NCBI GenBank assembly: GCA_905216175.1
Contig: CAJMSV010000031.1
Span: 1 to 18,001, forward strand
DNA length: 18,001 nt
Reading direction: 5' to 3'
DNA from: an uncultured bacterium
GTDB taxonomy: Bacteria > Actinomycetota > Coriobacteriia > Coriobacteriales > Coriobacteriaceae
A program made the position numbers and the translations under genes. Under the pieces are notes generated by a model. That model ran no database searches and was not told the DNA's origin. It saw only the letters and a list, made by a program, of their open reading frames with translations. Positions within the stretch are counted from its first letter, which is position 1. The number at the start of each line of letters is the position of its first letter. Of the stretch, positions 1-6,977 are shown one piece after another.

Positions 1-96
1 ATGGGACAACGGGACTGCCCCTTTGCCACATGCGAGGTAGGATGCCAAGGCGCCTGAACGCGCCGCTACCTTTGATGTTTAGATTGGGAGAGAGCC
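1..96. other. upstream flank of the selenium operon, unassigned
   Basis: No gene can be called here with confidence. Frame 1 is open from the window edge to a TGA at 55-57, giving an 18-residue, Cys-rich tail (three Cys). It could be the C-terminus of an upstream gene or chance. GGGAGAGAG at about 87-95 is the ribosome binding site of the next gene. I see no convincing -35/-10 pair. Confidence 0.25.
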
Positions 97-855
97 ATGA
101 TAGGGATCGGGATCGATATCGGGTCTACGGCGGCTAAGGCTGCTGTGGTCGACGGGGAGGGTTCGGTGGCGTGGACGTGCGTGCAGCCAACCGGGTTCTC
201 CTCGGTCGATGCGGCCGAGCGTCTGCGCGAGGCACTGGTAGCGGCAGGCTATGACGTGGCTGCCCACGACGTGCGCGTGATCGCGACCGGCTACGGCCGT
301 GTCGCGGTGCCCTATGCGCACAAGGTCGTGACCGAGATCACCTGCCACGGCACCGGTGCCGTGCGCCTGTTTGGCGATCACGGCACGGTGATTGACGTAG
401 GCGGCCAGGACACCAAGGTCATTCAGCTTAAAAGTGGCCGCGTGGCTAAGTTTGCCATGAACGACAAGTGCGCCGCCGGCACGGGGCGCTTTTTGGAGAT
501 CATGGCCGACCGCCTAGGCATTTCCCAGCAGCAGATGGCCGACCTGGCGCGTTCCGGCGAGCCCACCAAGATCAGCAGCATGTGTACGGTGTTTGCCGAA
601 AGCGAGGTTATCAGCCTGATCGGTCACGGTGAGCCGCGCGAGAACATAGCCCGCGGTGTGATCGACAGCGTGGTCTCGCGCGTGGCGACCATGGCCGGGC
701 AGGCTGCGGGCGCCCCGTACTACCTGACCGGTGGGCTGTGCGAGAACGCCTACGTTGTGGAGCGGTTGGGCGAGCTACTGGGGTCGCCAGTGACCACCTC
801 GCCCCAGGCTCGCTTTGCCGGAGCGATCGGCGCGGCTGTCCGCGCCGCCGCCTAG
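97..855 (+). CDS. acyl-CoA dehydratase activase-family ATPase (BadF/BadG/BcrA/BcrD type)
   Basis: This 252-residue protein belongs to the ASKHA-fold activases. These hydrolyse ATP to push low-potential electrons from a bridging [4Fe-4S] cluster into a partner such as 2-hydroxyacyl-CoA dehydratase or a double-cubane-cluster protein. Seen in the sequence: the phosphate-binding start IGIDIGSTAAK (residues 4-14), the second phosphate loop DVGGQDTK (100-107), and the two Cys expected to bind the cluster shared across the homodimer, Cys125 in NDKCAAGTGRFLE and Cys163 in MCTVFAESEV. Length is normal for the family. The ATG at 97 is preceded by a GGGAGAG-type ribosome binding site. No dehydratase or double-cubane partner lies in the window; it could be just upstream. 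It is the first visible gene of a co-directional cluster leading to selD, with 20 bases between its stop and the next ATG. Family call is firm; the electron acceptor is unknown, and a role in selenium chemistry is inferred from neighbours only. Confidence 0.88.
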   Translation: MIGIGIDIGSTAAKAAVVDGEGSVAWTCVQPTGFSSVDAAERLREALVAAGYDVAAHDVRVIATGYGRVAVPYAHKVVTEITCHGTGAVRLFGDHGTVIDVGGQDTKVIQLKSGRVAKFAMNDKCAAGTGRFLEIMADRLGISQQQMADLARSGEPTKISSMCTVFAESEVISLIGHGEPRENIARGVIDSVVSRVATMAGQAAGAPYYLTGGLCENAYVVERLGELLGSPVTTSPQARFAGAIGAAVRAAA

Positions 856-875
856 GCCTAGGGGTGTACCGCGAC

Positions 876-2093
876 ATGCGCATCCTCAATATCTCGGCAC
901 AAAAACCAGATAGCACGGGCAGCGGCACCTACCTTGCCGCGCTCGTGCGTGAGCAGATCGAGACGGGGCATCGCGCCGCCGTGCTTTGCGGCGCGGCACC
1001 GGGTGATACCCAGGGCGAGCTGGACCGGCGTGCTGCCGTGTGTGCCGTACCGTTCGAGTCGCCCGAGCTGCCGTTTCCCATCTGCGGTATGTCCGATGTC
1101 ATGCCCTATCCCTCCACACGCTATCGTGACCTGACGCCTTCGATGCTCAAGGCATTTGAGCGGGCATTTGCTGCTGCAATCGATCGGGCGGTGGCTGAGT
1201 TTCGGCCCGATCTGGTGCTCTGCCATCACCTGTATCTGGTAACCGCATTGGCGCGCGAGTGCGTCCGGGGCGTGCCGGTTGTTGCCGTGTGCCATTCGAC
1301 CGACCTGCGCCAGCTGCGTTCGCATGCGCTCGAGCGCGATCGCATCGTACGTGCGGTTCGTCGGCTCGATGCCGTCTTTGCTCTCCATGCTGAGCAGGCT
1401 GAGCAGATTGGCCTGGTGTGCGGCGTCGATGCCGATCGCATCCACGTGATTGGAACGGGTTACGACCATCGCGTCTTCTGCCGTGACGCAAGCGTGGCGA
1501 GGCAGCCGGGTTCGCTTGTGTACGTGGGCAAGATTTGCTTTAAAAAGGGCGTCGAGTCGCTGGTTCGAGCTGTGTCATTGCCGATTGACGATGGCGTCCG
1601 CTCATCTGGCTTGGTACTTGTGGGCGGCCGCGGTGACGATGTCGAGTACGCGCGTATCGAGCGCTTGACCGCGGCCTCGGATGTGCCGGTGACGCTGGCG
1701 GGGCGCCTGGATAGCGATGAACTCGTGCGTGCCTACCGCAGTTCCGACGTCTTTGTGCTGCCTTCGTTTTACGAGGGTCTGCCGCTCGTGACGATCGAGG
1801 CCCTCGCGTGCGGCTGCAAAGTTGTGGCGACCGATTTGCCCGGCGTTCGTCCCTGGATGGAGGCGATGCTTCCCGGCGCTCCCGTGACGTGGGTGGCGCC
1901 GCCGCGTATGACGGATGTCGACACGCCCGAGGCGGCCGACCTTCCGTTGTTTGAGCGCGCACTGGCAGATGCTATCGCGCAGGCGCTTGCGGATCCGCCT
2001 TCGACGTTCGAGCCGTCGGCGGTCTCTTGGGAAGCGTGCCTGGGGCGTATACTTAAAGTCGTTGATTTGTTGGAAGGGGGTTCGTATGGCTAA
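876..2093 (+). CDS. GT4-type glycosyltransferase, overlapping selD
   Basis: A 405-residue GT-B-fold glycosyltransferase. The N-terminal acceptor domain starts MRILNISAQKPDSTGSGTYL, and the C-terminal nucleotide-sugar domain carries KICFKKGVESLVRA and the EX7E motif (Glu300 and Glu308 in FYEGLPLVTIEALACG) typical of retaining family 4 enzymes. I place the start at ATG 876 because the protein fold begins there; AGGGG at 860-864 can serve as ribosome binding site. A GTG at 864 is an alternative, and the longer open frame upstream overlaps the activase and is not protein-like. There is no signal peptide or membrane segment, so it is probably cytosolic. Its TAA (2091-2093) overlaps the first codons of selD (ATG 2086) by 8 bases, implying translational coupling. 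Substrate is unknown. Coupling to selenophosphate synthetase recalls SenB of selenoneine synthesis, a glycosyltransferase that makes a selenosugar, but an ordinary role in glycan or antioxidant-thiol synthesis cannot be excluded. Confidence 0.85.
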   Translation: MRILNISAQKPDSTGSGTYLAALVREQIETGHRAAVLCGAAPGDTQGELDRRAAVCAVPFESPELPFPICGMSDVMPYPSTRYRDLTPSMLKAFERAFAAAIDRAVAEFRPDLVLCHHLYLVTALARECVRGVPVVAVCHSTDLRQLRSHALERDRIVRAVRRLDAVFALHAEQAEQIGLVCGVDADRIHVIGTGYDHRVFCRDASVARQPGSLVYVGKICFKKGVESLVRAVSLPIDDGVRSSGLVLVGGRGDDVEYARIERLTAASDVPVTLAGRLDSDELVRAYRSSDVFVLPSFYEGLPLVTIEALACGCKVVATDLPGVRPWMEAMLPGAPVTWVAPPRMTDVDTPEAADLPLFERALADAIAQALADPPSTFEPSAVSWEACLGRILKVVDLLEGGSYG

Positions 2094-3135
2094 GGACACC
2101 ATGAGGCTCACGTCCATGACGGCCGCGAGCGGTTGAGCCGCTAAGTTGGCTCCCGGAGCCCTCGCCCAGGTCCTGGGCGACTTGCCCAATGTGCATAACG
2201 ACAACCTGCTCGTGGGGTTCGATACCTCCGACGATGCGAGCGTCTTCCGCGTAGGGGAGAACCTTGGCCTCGAGCAGTCCATCGACTTCTTCCCGCCGAT
2301 GGTCGACGACCCGTTCCTGTTTGGCCAGATCGCCGCGGCCAACTCGCTGTCGGACATCTACGCCATGGGCGGGCGGCCGAGCCATGCCATGAACCTGCTC
2401 TGCATACCCAGTTGTCTGGGCATCGAGGTTGCCGGTCAGATTCTGGCGGGCGGCGCCGACAAGTGCGTCGAGGCGGGTTGCTCCATCGCGGGCGGCCATA
2501 CCATCAACGACGACGAGCCCATGTACGGCCTGTCCGTGAGCGGCTTTGTCGCGCTCGACCGCATGCTCGCCAACAGCGGCGCACGCGTGGGCGATGTTCT
2601 GCTGCTGACCAAGGCGATCGGCTCGGGCATCATCACCACGGCCATTAAGGGCGAGCTTATCGAGCAGGACGAGGCCGCAGCCATGTTTGACTCGATGCGC
2701 ACCCTCAACGAGGCCCCGATTCGTCTGGCCGAGGGACTCGAGCTTCACGGCTGTACCGACATTACGGGCTTTGGCCTGATCGGGCACGTATGCGAGATGG
2801 CCGAGGGTTCGGGCGCGCAGATTGAGCTTGCGTCTGGGGCGGTGCCGCTCTTTGATCAGGTGCTCGACATGGCGCGTCTGGGCATTATCCCCGCGGGCTC
2901 CTATCGCAACCAGGACTTCTTTGGCCCGCGCGTGGCTGCCGACGAGGACCTGGAGCCGGGTATGCTCGACGCGCTGTACGATCCACAGACGTCTGGTGGC
3001 CTGCTTATCGCGGCACCTGCTGCCGATGTGGATGAGCTTGCGCGCCGCCTGGATGCCGAAGGACGTATCGCCGCCGTTGTCGGGCGCGTGTACGAGGCGG
3101 TGCCGGGCGGTCCTGCCGTCCGCGTTGTTCGCTAG
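2086..3135 (+). CDS. selD: selenide, water dikinase (selenophosphate synthetase), Sec-containing
   Basis: SelD makes monoselenophosphate from selenide and ATP, the Se donor for selenocysteine and other Se cofactors. The true start is ATG 2086, giving 349 residues plus Sec. The in-frame TGA at 2134-2136 is codon 17, the position of the catalytic Cys17 of E. coli SelD, within SGUAAK; Lys20, also essential in E. coli, is kept. After the TGA the frame continues uninterrupted to TAG 3133-3135 with typical SelD motifs: DDASVFRV (ATP/Mg site), FPPMVDDPFLFGQIAAANSL, AGGHTINDDEPMYGL, ITGFGLIGH and PQTSGGLL. A hairpin downstream of the TGA could be the SECIS. An annotator without Sec support would start at TTG 2146 and lose the active site. 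The gene overlaps the glycosyltransferase upstream; yedF follows after about 60 bases. The family call is very firm, and Sec is the only sensible reading of the TGA. Confidence 0.95.
2134..2179 (+). promoter_or_regulatory. Sec UGA codon and candidate SECIS hairpin of selD
   Basis: TGA 2134-2136 encodes Sec17. Downstream, CGCCCAG (2163-2169) can pair with CTGGGCG (2173-2179), leaving a GGUC-containing apex that lies about 33 bases after the UGA. Bacterial SECIS elements carry one or two G, often GGU, in the apical loop at roughly that distance or nearer. A second small hairpin, GGCTC/GAGCC (2148-2160), lies closer but has no G/U apex. Which of the two SelB would bind cannot be settled by eye. 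Confidence 0.6.
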
Positions 3136-3159
3136 CCCGCACGTTTATGTAATTGTTTA

Positions 3160-3175
3160 CCGTTCTCTAGAACGG
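3160..3175 (+). promoter_or_regulatory. small palindrome between selD and yedF
   Basis: CCGTTCT at 3160-3166 is the exact reverse complement of AGAACGG at 3169-3175, separated by two bases. It sits between the selD stop and the yedF ribosome binding site and is followed by TTCTTTCG. It may be an operator, an mRNA processing hairpin or a weak attenuator; it lacks a real T tract. Function is unproven. Confidence 0.35.
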
Positions 3176-3196
3176 TTCTTTCGAAAGGAATTTGCT

Positions 3197-3823
3197 ATGC
3201 CTACCAAAATTGAAGTCAATGCCATGGGCGATGCCTGCCCGCTGCCCGTCGTCAAGACGCTTAAGGCACTCAAACAGCTTGATGGCGAGGGTGCCGTGGT
3301 GACCTCGGTCGATAACGAGACCGCCGTCAAGAACATCTCCAAGATGGCGCAGGAGAAGGGCTGCACGGCCTCGGTCGAGAAAATCTCGGACGCCGAGTGG
3401 CACGTGACTGTCGTGACCGCCGGTGCCGTGGCCGTTGCGGACCCCGAGCAGGACGGTGCTGCTTTTTGCGACGCCAGCGCCGGCAAGGGCAAACTCGTCA
3501 TTTCCGTCTACACCGATTGCATGGGCCGTGGCGACGACGAGTTGGGCCACAAGCTCATGAAGGCGTTTATCTTTGCCGTGACGCAGCAGGAGGAGCTGCC
3601 CGCGACCATGCTGTTCTACAACGGCGGTGCCAAGCTCACCGTCGAGGGCTCGCCGGTGCTCGATGACCTGAAGGGCCTGGCCGAGCAGGGTGTCGAGATT
3701 CTCACCTGCGGTACCTGCCTCGACCACTATGGCATTAAAGACCAGCTTGCGGTGGGCGAGGTCACCAACATGTACGTGATCGTGGAGAAGATGGAGCAGG
3801 CCGTGCGCGTCGTGCGCCCGTAG
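3197..3823 (+). CDS. yedF: selenium metabolism protein YedF (TusA-like plus DsrE-like domains)
   Basis: A 208-residue two-domain protein. Residues 1-75 form a TusA/SirA-like domain with the conserved thiol in MGDACPLPVVKTLKAL (Cys14). The C-terminal part is DsrE-like, with TCGTCLDHYGI near the end (Cys171 and Cys174). This layout and length match the YedF family, which co-occurs with selD and is thought to take part in selenium delivery or storage; the exact reaction is not established. The ATG at 3197 is chosen because AAAGGAA (3184-3190) sits just upstream and the protein fold begins there; the longer open frame in the same phase runs through selD and is not coding. It lies 61 bases after selD, and the DUF3343 gene follows 19 bases later. 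The N-terminal thiol is Cys, not Sec. Confidence 0.92.
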   Translation: MPTKIEVNAMGDACPLPVVKTLKALKQLDGEGAVVTSVDNETAVKNISKMAQEKGCTASVEKISDAEWHVTVVTAGAVAVADPEQDGAAFCDASAGKGKLVISVYTDCMGRGDDELGHKLMKAFIFAVTQQEELPATMLFYNGGAKLTVEGSPVLDDLKGLAEQGVEILTCGTCLDHYGIKDQLAVGEVTNMYVIVEKMEQAVRVVRP

Positions 3824-3842
3824 CGTATTGGTTGGAGTTGCC

Positions 3843-4094
3843 ATGAGGGAGAAGCGCCCGGCGCTTGTCATCACGTTTCCCACTACGGCGGCCGCCATGG
3901 GCTGCGAGGCCCTGTGCATCGAGCGCGGCCTTCCCGGGCGAACGATTCCCGTGCCCGGGGAGGTCGCTGCCGGCTGCGGTATGGCGTGGAAGGCGTTGCC
4001 TGTCGATGAGGAGCTGCTGCGCGGCGAACTCGCCGCGGCGGGCGTTCCCACTGAGGGCTATACCGTGATTAATATGTGGGAGGTCGTGCGATGA
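3843..4094 (+). CDS. DUF3343 putative Se/S carrier-like protein
   Basis: A small 83-residue protein that starts EKRPALVITFPTTAAAMGCE and carries the central AAGCGMAW (Cys45), the hallmark of the DUF3343 family. Members are often encoded beside selD/yedF and 2-hydroxyacyl-CoA-dehydratase-like genes and have been proposed as persulfide or perselenide carriers; no reaction has been proved to my knowledge. ATG 3843 is preceded by GGAG (3834-3837) at good spacing. Its stop TGA overlaps the next gene's ATG as ATGA (4091-4094), so the two are translationally coupled. This points to direct hand-over of S or Se from the downstream PLP enzyme to the carrier. Confidence 0.88.
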   Translation: MREKRPALVITFPTTAAAMGCEALCIERGLPGRTIPVPGEVAAGCGMAWKALPVDEELLRGELAAAGVPTEGYTVINMWEVVR

Positions 4095-5230
4095 TCTACC
4101 TGGATAACGCGGCGACGACCATGCACAAGCCGCAGACGGTCATCGATGCCGTGACGCAGGCGATGTGTTCGCTCGGCAATGCCGGACGCGGTGCCACGTC
4201 GGGTGCCCTCGATGCCGCTCGTACGATTCACGCTTGCCGTGCCAAGCTCGCGCGCCTTTTGGGTTGCCCGAGGGCGGACCATGTGTGCTTTACGCCCAAC
4301 TCTCCGGCGGCGCTCAACACCGCCATCAACGGGGTGGTGCGCCCCGGCGACCGCGTGGTCACGACGGTGCTCGAGCACAACTCGGTGCTACGTCCGCTCA
4401 ACCGCCTGGCGGCCGAGCAGGGTGTGACCATTGAGCATGCGGGCTGCGACGCGAACGGCGCGCTCGACTACGACGAGCTCGAGCGGCTGGTTACGCCCGG
4501 TACGCGTGCCGTGGTGGTGACGCACGCCTCCAATGTGACCGGCAACGCGGTCGACATTGCGCGCGTGGCTGCCATCGCGCATGCGGCCGGCGCGCTGTTG
4601 ATCGTCGATGCTTCGCAGTCTGCCGGCGCGATGTATGTCGATATGCAGGCTATGGGGCTTGACGTCGTGTGCTTTACCGGTCACAAGGGGCTCATGGGTC
4701 CGCAGGGGACCGGCGGCCTGGCCGTGGCGGAGGGCATTGACGTGGCTCCGTGGGCCATGGGCGGCACGGGCGTGCACAGCTTCGATGCGCTGCAGCCGCT
4801 TGAGTGGCCCACGCGCCTTGAGGCGGGCACGCTCAACGGTCACGGCATCGCGGGACTTTCCGCAGGTCTCGACTTTGTCGAGGCCCAGGGCGGAGTCGAG
4901 GCGATCGCGGCACACGAGCGAGCGCTTGCAGAGCGCTTCCTCGCTGGTGTGCACGAAATCCCGGAGATTAAGCTTTACGGCGCCTTTGACCAGCCGTCGC
5001 GCTCGGCGATCGTGTCGCTCAACGTAGGCGATATCGATTCGGCTGAGATTTCGGACGCGCTCATGCAAGGGTGGGGGATTGCGACGCGCCCCGGTGCCCA
5101 TTGCGCTCCGCTCATGCACCGCGCGCTGGGGACCGAGCGCCAGGGCGTAGTCCGCTTCTCGTTTGGGTATTTCAACACGACCGAAGAAGTCGACACGGCT
5201 ATCGATGCTCTGTGCGATTTAGCCTGCTAA
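4091..5230 (+). CDS. cysteine desulfurase / selenocysteine lyase-like PLP enzyme
   Basis: A 379-residue fold-type I, class V aminotransferase-family enzyme (NifS/SufS-like; the EF2568-type family associated with selenium clusters). The N-terminus YLDNAATTMHKP is classic. Lys199 in FTGHKGLMGPQG is the PLP Schiff-base lysine, SNVTGN and DASQSAG are cofactor-contacting motifs, and Cys338 in RPGAHCAPLMH is the persulfide/selenide-accepting cysteine. It would release S from cysteine or Se from selenocysteine. Sitting last in a selD-yedF-DUF3343 operon, it probably generates selenide for SelD or loads the carriers. ATG 4091 overlaps the DUF3343 stop. It is shorter than SufS (about 405 residues) but normal for the EF2568-like branch. 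A strong terminator follows. Preference for Se over S cannot be read from sequence. Confidence 0.9.
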   Translation: MIYLDNAATTMHKPQTVIDAVTQAMCSLGNAGRGATSGALDAARTIHACRAKLARLLGCPRADHVCFTPNSPAALNTAINGVVRPGDRVVTTVLEHNSVLRPLNRLAAEQGVTIEHAGCDANGALDYDELERLVTPGTRAVVVTHASNVTGNAVDIARVAAIAHAAGALLIVDASQSAGAMYVDMQAMGLDVVCFTGHKGLMGPQGTGGLAVAEGIDVAPWAMGGTGVHSFDALQPLEWPTRLEAGTLNGHGIAGLSAGLDFVEAQGGVEAIAAHERALAERFLAGVHEIPEIKLYGAFDQPSRSAIVSLNVGDIDSAEISDALMQGWGIATRPGAHCAPLMHRALGTERQGVVRFSFGYFNTTEEVDTAIDALCDLAC

Positions 5231-5253
5231 AGCTGCTAGACCGTTTATACTTG

Positions 5254-5286
5254 CGGGACGGGTGTTTTGCCCGTCCCGTTTTTGTT
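5254..5286 (+). terminator. intrinsic terminator of the selenium operon
   Basis: CGGGACGGG (5254-5262) pairs perfectly with CCCGTCCCG (5270-5278) around the 7-base loop TGTTTTG. The stem is followed directly by TTTTTGTTT. This is a canonical Rho-independent terminator 23 bases after the desulfurase stop. Confidence 0.9.
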
Positions 5287-5306
5287 TCGACCCGAAAGGT
5301 GGTCCC

Positions 5307-6665
5307 ATGGCTTCATCCACCCCGCGTGGTCTGCGCTCCGACCACGTTGTCACCGTCGGCATCGCCCTGTTCTCGATGCTCTTTGGCGCTGGCAACCTCA
5401 TTATTCCGCCGCTGCTGGCGCTGCAGGCGGGTTCCGCCACGCCGGTCGCCATGCTTGGCTTTCTGATTGCCGCCATCGGCCTGCCCGTTATGGGCTTTAT
5501 CGCCGTGACGCTTGCCGGAACGGCACGCGAGCTTGCCGGCCGCGTGCATCCCAAGTTTGGCGAGTTCTTTGTTGCGGCGGTGTATCTGGCCATCGGCCCG
5601 TGCTTGGCTATTCCGCGCACGAGCTCCACGGCCTTCGAGATGCTGGTGCCGCTGCTGCCTGAGGGCGTTTCGCTCGGCACGGCTCGCCTGGTGTTTGCCA
5701 TCGGGTTCTTCGTGGTCGCGTTTGCGCTTACACTGCGTCCGGGCGTCATCACGCGCGTGCTCGGTCGCATTACGGGCCCCGCGCTCATTGCGCTCATCGT
5801 GCTGGTTGTGGGCGCCGCCGTGATCTCGCCGCTGGGTCCCGCTGCCGCGCCGCAGGCTCCCTACAATGCCGGTGCCGCCGTGCAGGGCTTTTTGACCGGC
5901 TATCAGACCATGGACCTGCTCGCGTCGCTCGCCTTCGGCATCATCATCGCCGAGACCATCCATGAGCTGGGTGTTACCGATGACAAGCGCGTAGCCTTCG
6001 AGATTTCGCGTTCCGGTGTGATCGCCGGCGTGCTCATGGCCGTCATCTACTGCGGCCTGGCGCTTGCCGGCACGCAGCTCAGCACCGTGATGCCCGATGC
6101 CACCAACGGTGCTGCCATCCTCGCCCGTTCGGCCTCCATGCACTTTGGCCTTGCCGGCACGGTCGTGGTCTTTGCGATCTTTTTCCTTGCCTGCATGAAC
6201 GTGTGCATCGGCCTCATCAGCTGCTGCTCGCGTTACTTCTGCGAGACGTATGTGGTCGAAGGGGGAGCGGAGGCCTCCGAGGAGGCCATGCGCCGTCCCT
6301 TTGCGGTTCTCGCCTTTGTGTTCGCGGCGTTTTCGTGCGTGCTCTCCAATGTGGGCCTCGACGTGATCCTTATGTTCTCGGTGCCCATGCTCAACGCTTT
6401 GTATCCCGTCGCCATCGTGCTGGTGCTTATGGGCCTGGTGCACGGTTTTTGCGACGCGCATCCGCAAGTGTGGGTTTGGGTCGGCGGCGTTGTCGCGGTG
6501 CAGAGCGTGATCACCTCGGTTCGCGACGCGTTCTTTGCGGGCGCGTGGCTGCCGTTCGATGCGCTGCCGCTGGCGGACATTGGAGCCGCGTGGGCGCCGG
6601 TCGCTGTGGTGGCGTTTGTGATCGGTCTGCTCCATAGTCGTTTTGTTGCACATTCGAGGAGCTAA
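5307..6665 (+). CDS. brnQ: branched-chain amino acid carrier, LIVCS/BrnQ family
   Basis: A 452-residue, strongly hydrophobic protein with about 12 predicted membrane spans, matching the LIVCS (BrnQ) family of cation-coupled leucine/isoleucine/valine importers. The N-terminal SMLFGAGNLIIPPLLALQAG is the family signature, and the loop IAIGPCLAIPRTSSTAFEM (near residues 94-112) is also typical. The start is ATG 5307, with GAAAGGTGG (5294-5302) as ribosome binding site; the in-frame upstream ATG at 5262 lies inside the terminator hairpin and is rejected. The gene sits just after the selenium operon terminator, so it probably has its own promoter or depends on read-through; none is clear. No functional tie to selenium is evident. 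Confidence 0.9.
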   Translation: MASSTPRGLRSDHVVTVGIALFSMLFGAGNLIIPPLLALQAGSATPVAMLGFLIAAIGLPVMGFIAVTLAGTARELAGRVHPKFGEFFVAAVYLAIGPCLAIPRTSSTAFEMLVPLLPEGVSLGTARLVFAIGFFVVAFALTLRPGVITRVLGRITGPALIALIVLVVGAAVISPLGPAAAPQAPYNAGAAVQGFLTGYQTMDLLASLAFGIIIAETIHELGVTDDKRVAFEISRSGVIAGVLMAVIYCGLALAGTQLSTVMPDATNGAAILARSASMHFGLAGTVVVFAIFFLACMNVCIGLISCCSRYFCETYVVEGGAEASEEAMRRPFAVLAFVFAAFSCVLSNVGLDVILMFSVPMLNALYPVAIVLVLMGLVHGFCDAHPQVWVWVGGVVAVQSVITSVRDAFFAGAWLPFDALPLADIGAAWAPVAVVAFVIGLLHSRFVAHSRS

Positions 6666-6676
6666 GGCATCAATGC

Positions 6677-6705
6677 TTGCACAGGTGGGGAGTCTCCCCT
6701 ATAAT
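6677..6705 (+). promoter_or_regulatory. sigma-70 promoter of the tRNA pair
   Basis: TTGCAC (6677-6682) and a perfect TATAAT (6700-6705) are separated by 17 bases, with the start of transcription expected near 6712, about 45 bases before tRNA-Pro. The spacer contains the perfect palindrome GGGGAG-T-CTCCCC (6687-6699). Confidence 0.85.
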
Positions 6706-6756
6706 TTCCTTCGCTTTGGGACACGCAAGGTTTAGACCTTAGCTGCTCACCACCTT

Positions 6757-6833
6757 CGGGACGTGGCGCAGTTTGGTAGCGCGCCTGCTTTGGGAGCAGG
6801 ATGTCGCAGGTTCAAATCCTGTCGTCCCGACCA
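6757..6833 (+). tRNA. tRNA-Pro (anticodon TGG)
   Basis: A 77-base cloverleaf. Acceptor CGGGACG (6757-6763) pairs with CGTCCCG (6823-6829), the discriminator is A, and CCA is encoded (6831-6833). The anticodon arm is CCTGC-TTTGGGA-GCAGG with TGG at 6791-6793, and the T arm contains GGTTCAAATCC. First of two tRNAs in one transcript. Confidence 0.97.
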
Positions 6834-6839
6834 TATCTT

Positions 6840-6913
6840 GCGGGCGTAGTTCAATGGTAGAACCCCAGCCTTCCAAGCTGATGACGCGGGTTCGATTCCC
6901 GTCGCCCGCTCCA
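6840..6913 (+). tRNA. tRNA-Gly (anticodon TCC)
   Basis: A 74-base cloverleaf. Acceptor GCGGGCG (6840-6846) pairs with CGCCCGC (6903-6909), the discriminator is T, and CCA is encoded (6911-6913). The anticodon loop CTTCCAA places TCC at 6872-6874, and the T arm holds GGGTTCGATTCCC. Only six bases separate it from tRNA-Pro. Accessory DNA begins shortly after, but no repeated 3' end of this tRNA was seen that would mark an attachment site. Confidence 0.97.
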
Positions 6914-6927
6914 CAAGATAGCTTAAC

Positions 6928-6962
6928 GGCTCTGATTCCCTTTGGGATCAGAGCCATTTTCA
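6928..6962 (+). terminator. terminator of the tRNA operon
   Basis: GGCTCTGA (6928-6935) pairs with TCAGAGCC (6948-6955), extended by CCC/GGG around a TTT loop, and is followed by ATTTTCAT. It is an intrinsic terminator 14 bases after tRNA-Gly. Confidence 0.85.
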
Positions 6963-6977
6963 TATACATGCCGGGGA

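Noticed and set aside
2146..3135. selD as a shorter gene starting at TTG 2146
   Set aside because: This start lacks the catalytic loop and has no ribosome binding site; reading TGA as Sec from ATG 2086 restores a complete family N-terminus with conserved Lys20.
5313..6653. Long minus-strand open frame opposite brnQ
   Set aside because: His/Arg/Asp-rich mirror of a membrane protein gene, no protein-like pattern.
6840..6913. tRNA-Gly 3' end as an integrase attachment site
   Set aside because: No direct repeat of the tRNA end was found downstream and there is no integrase gene in the window.
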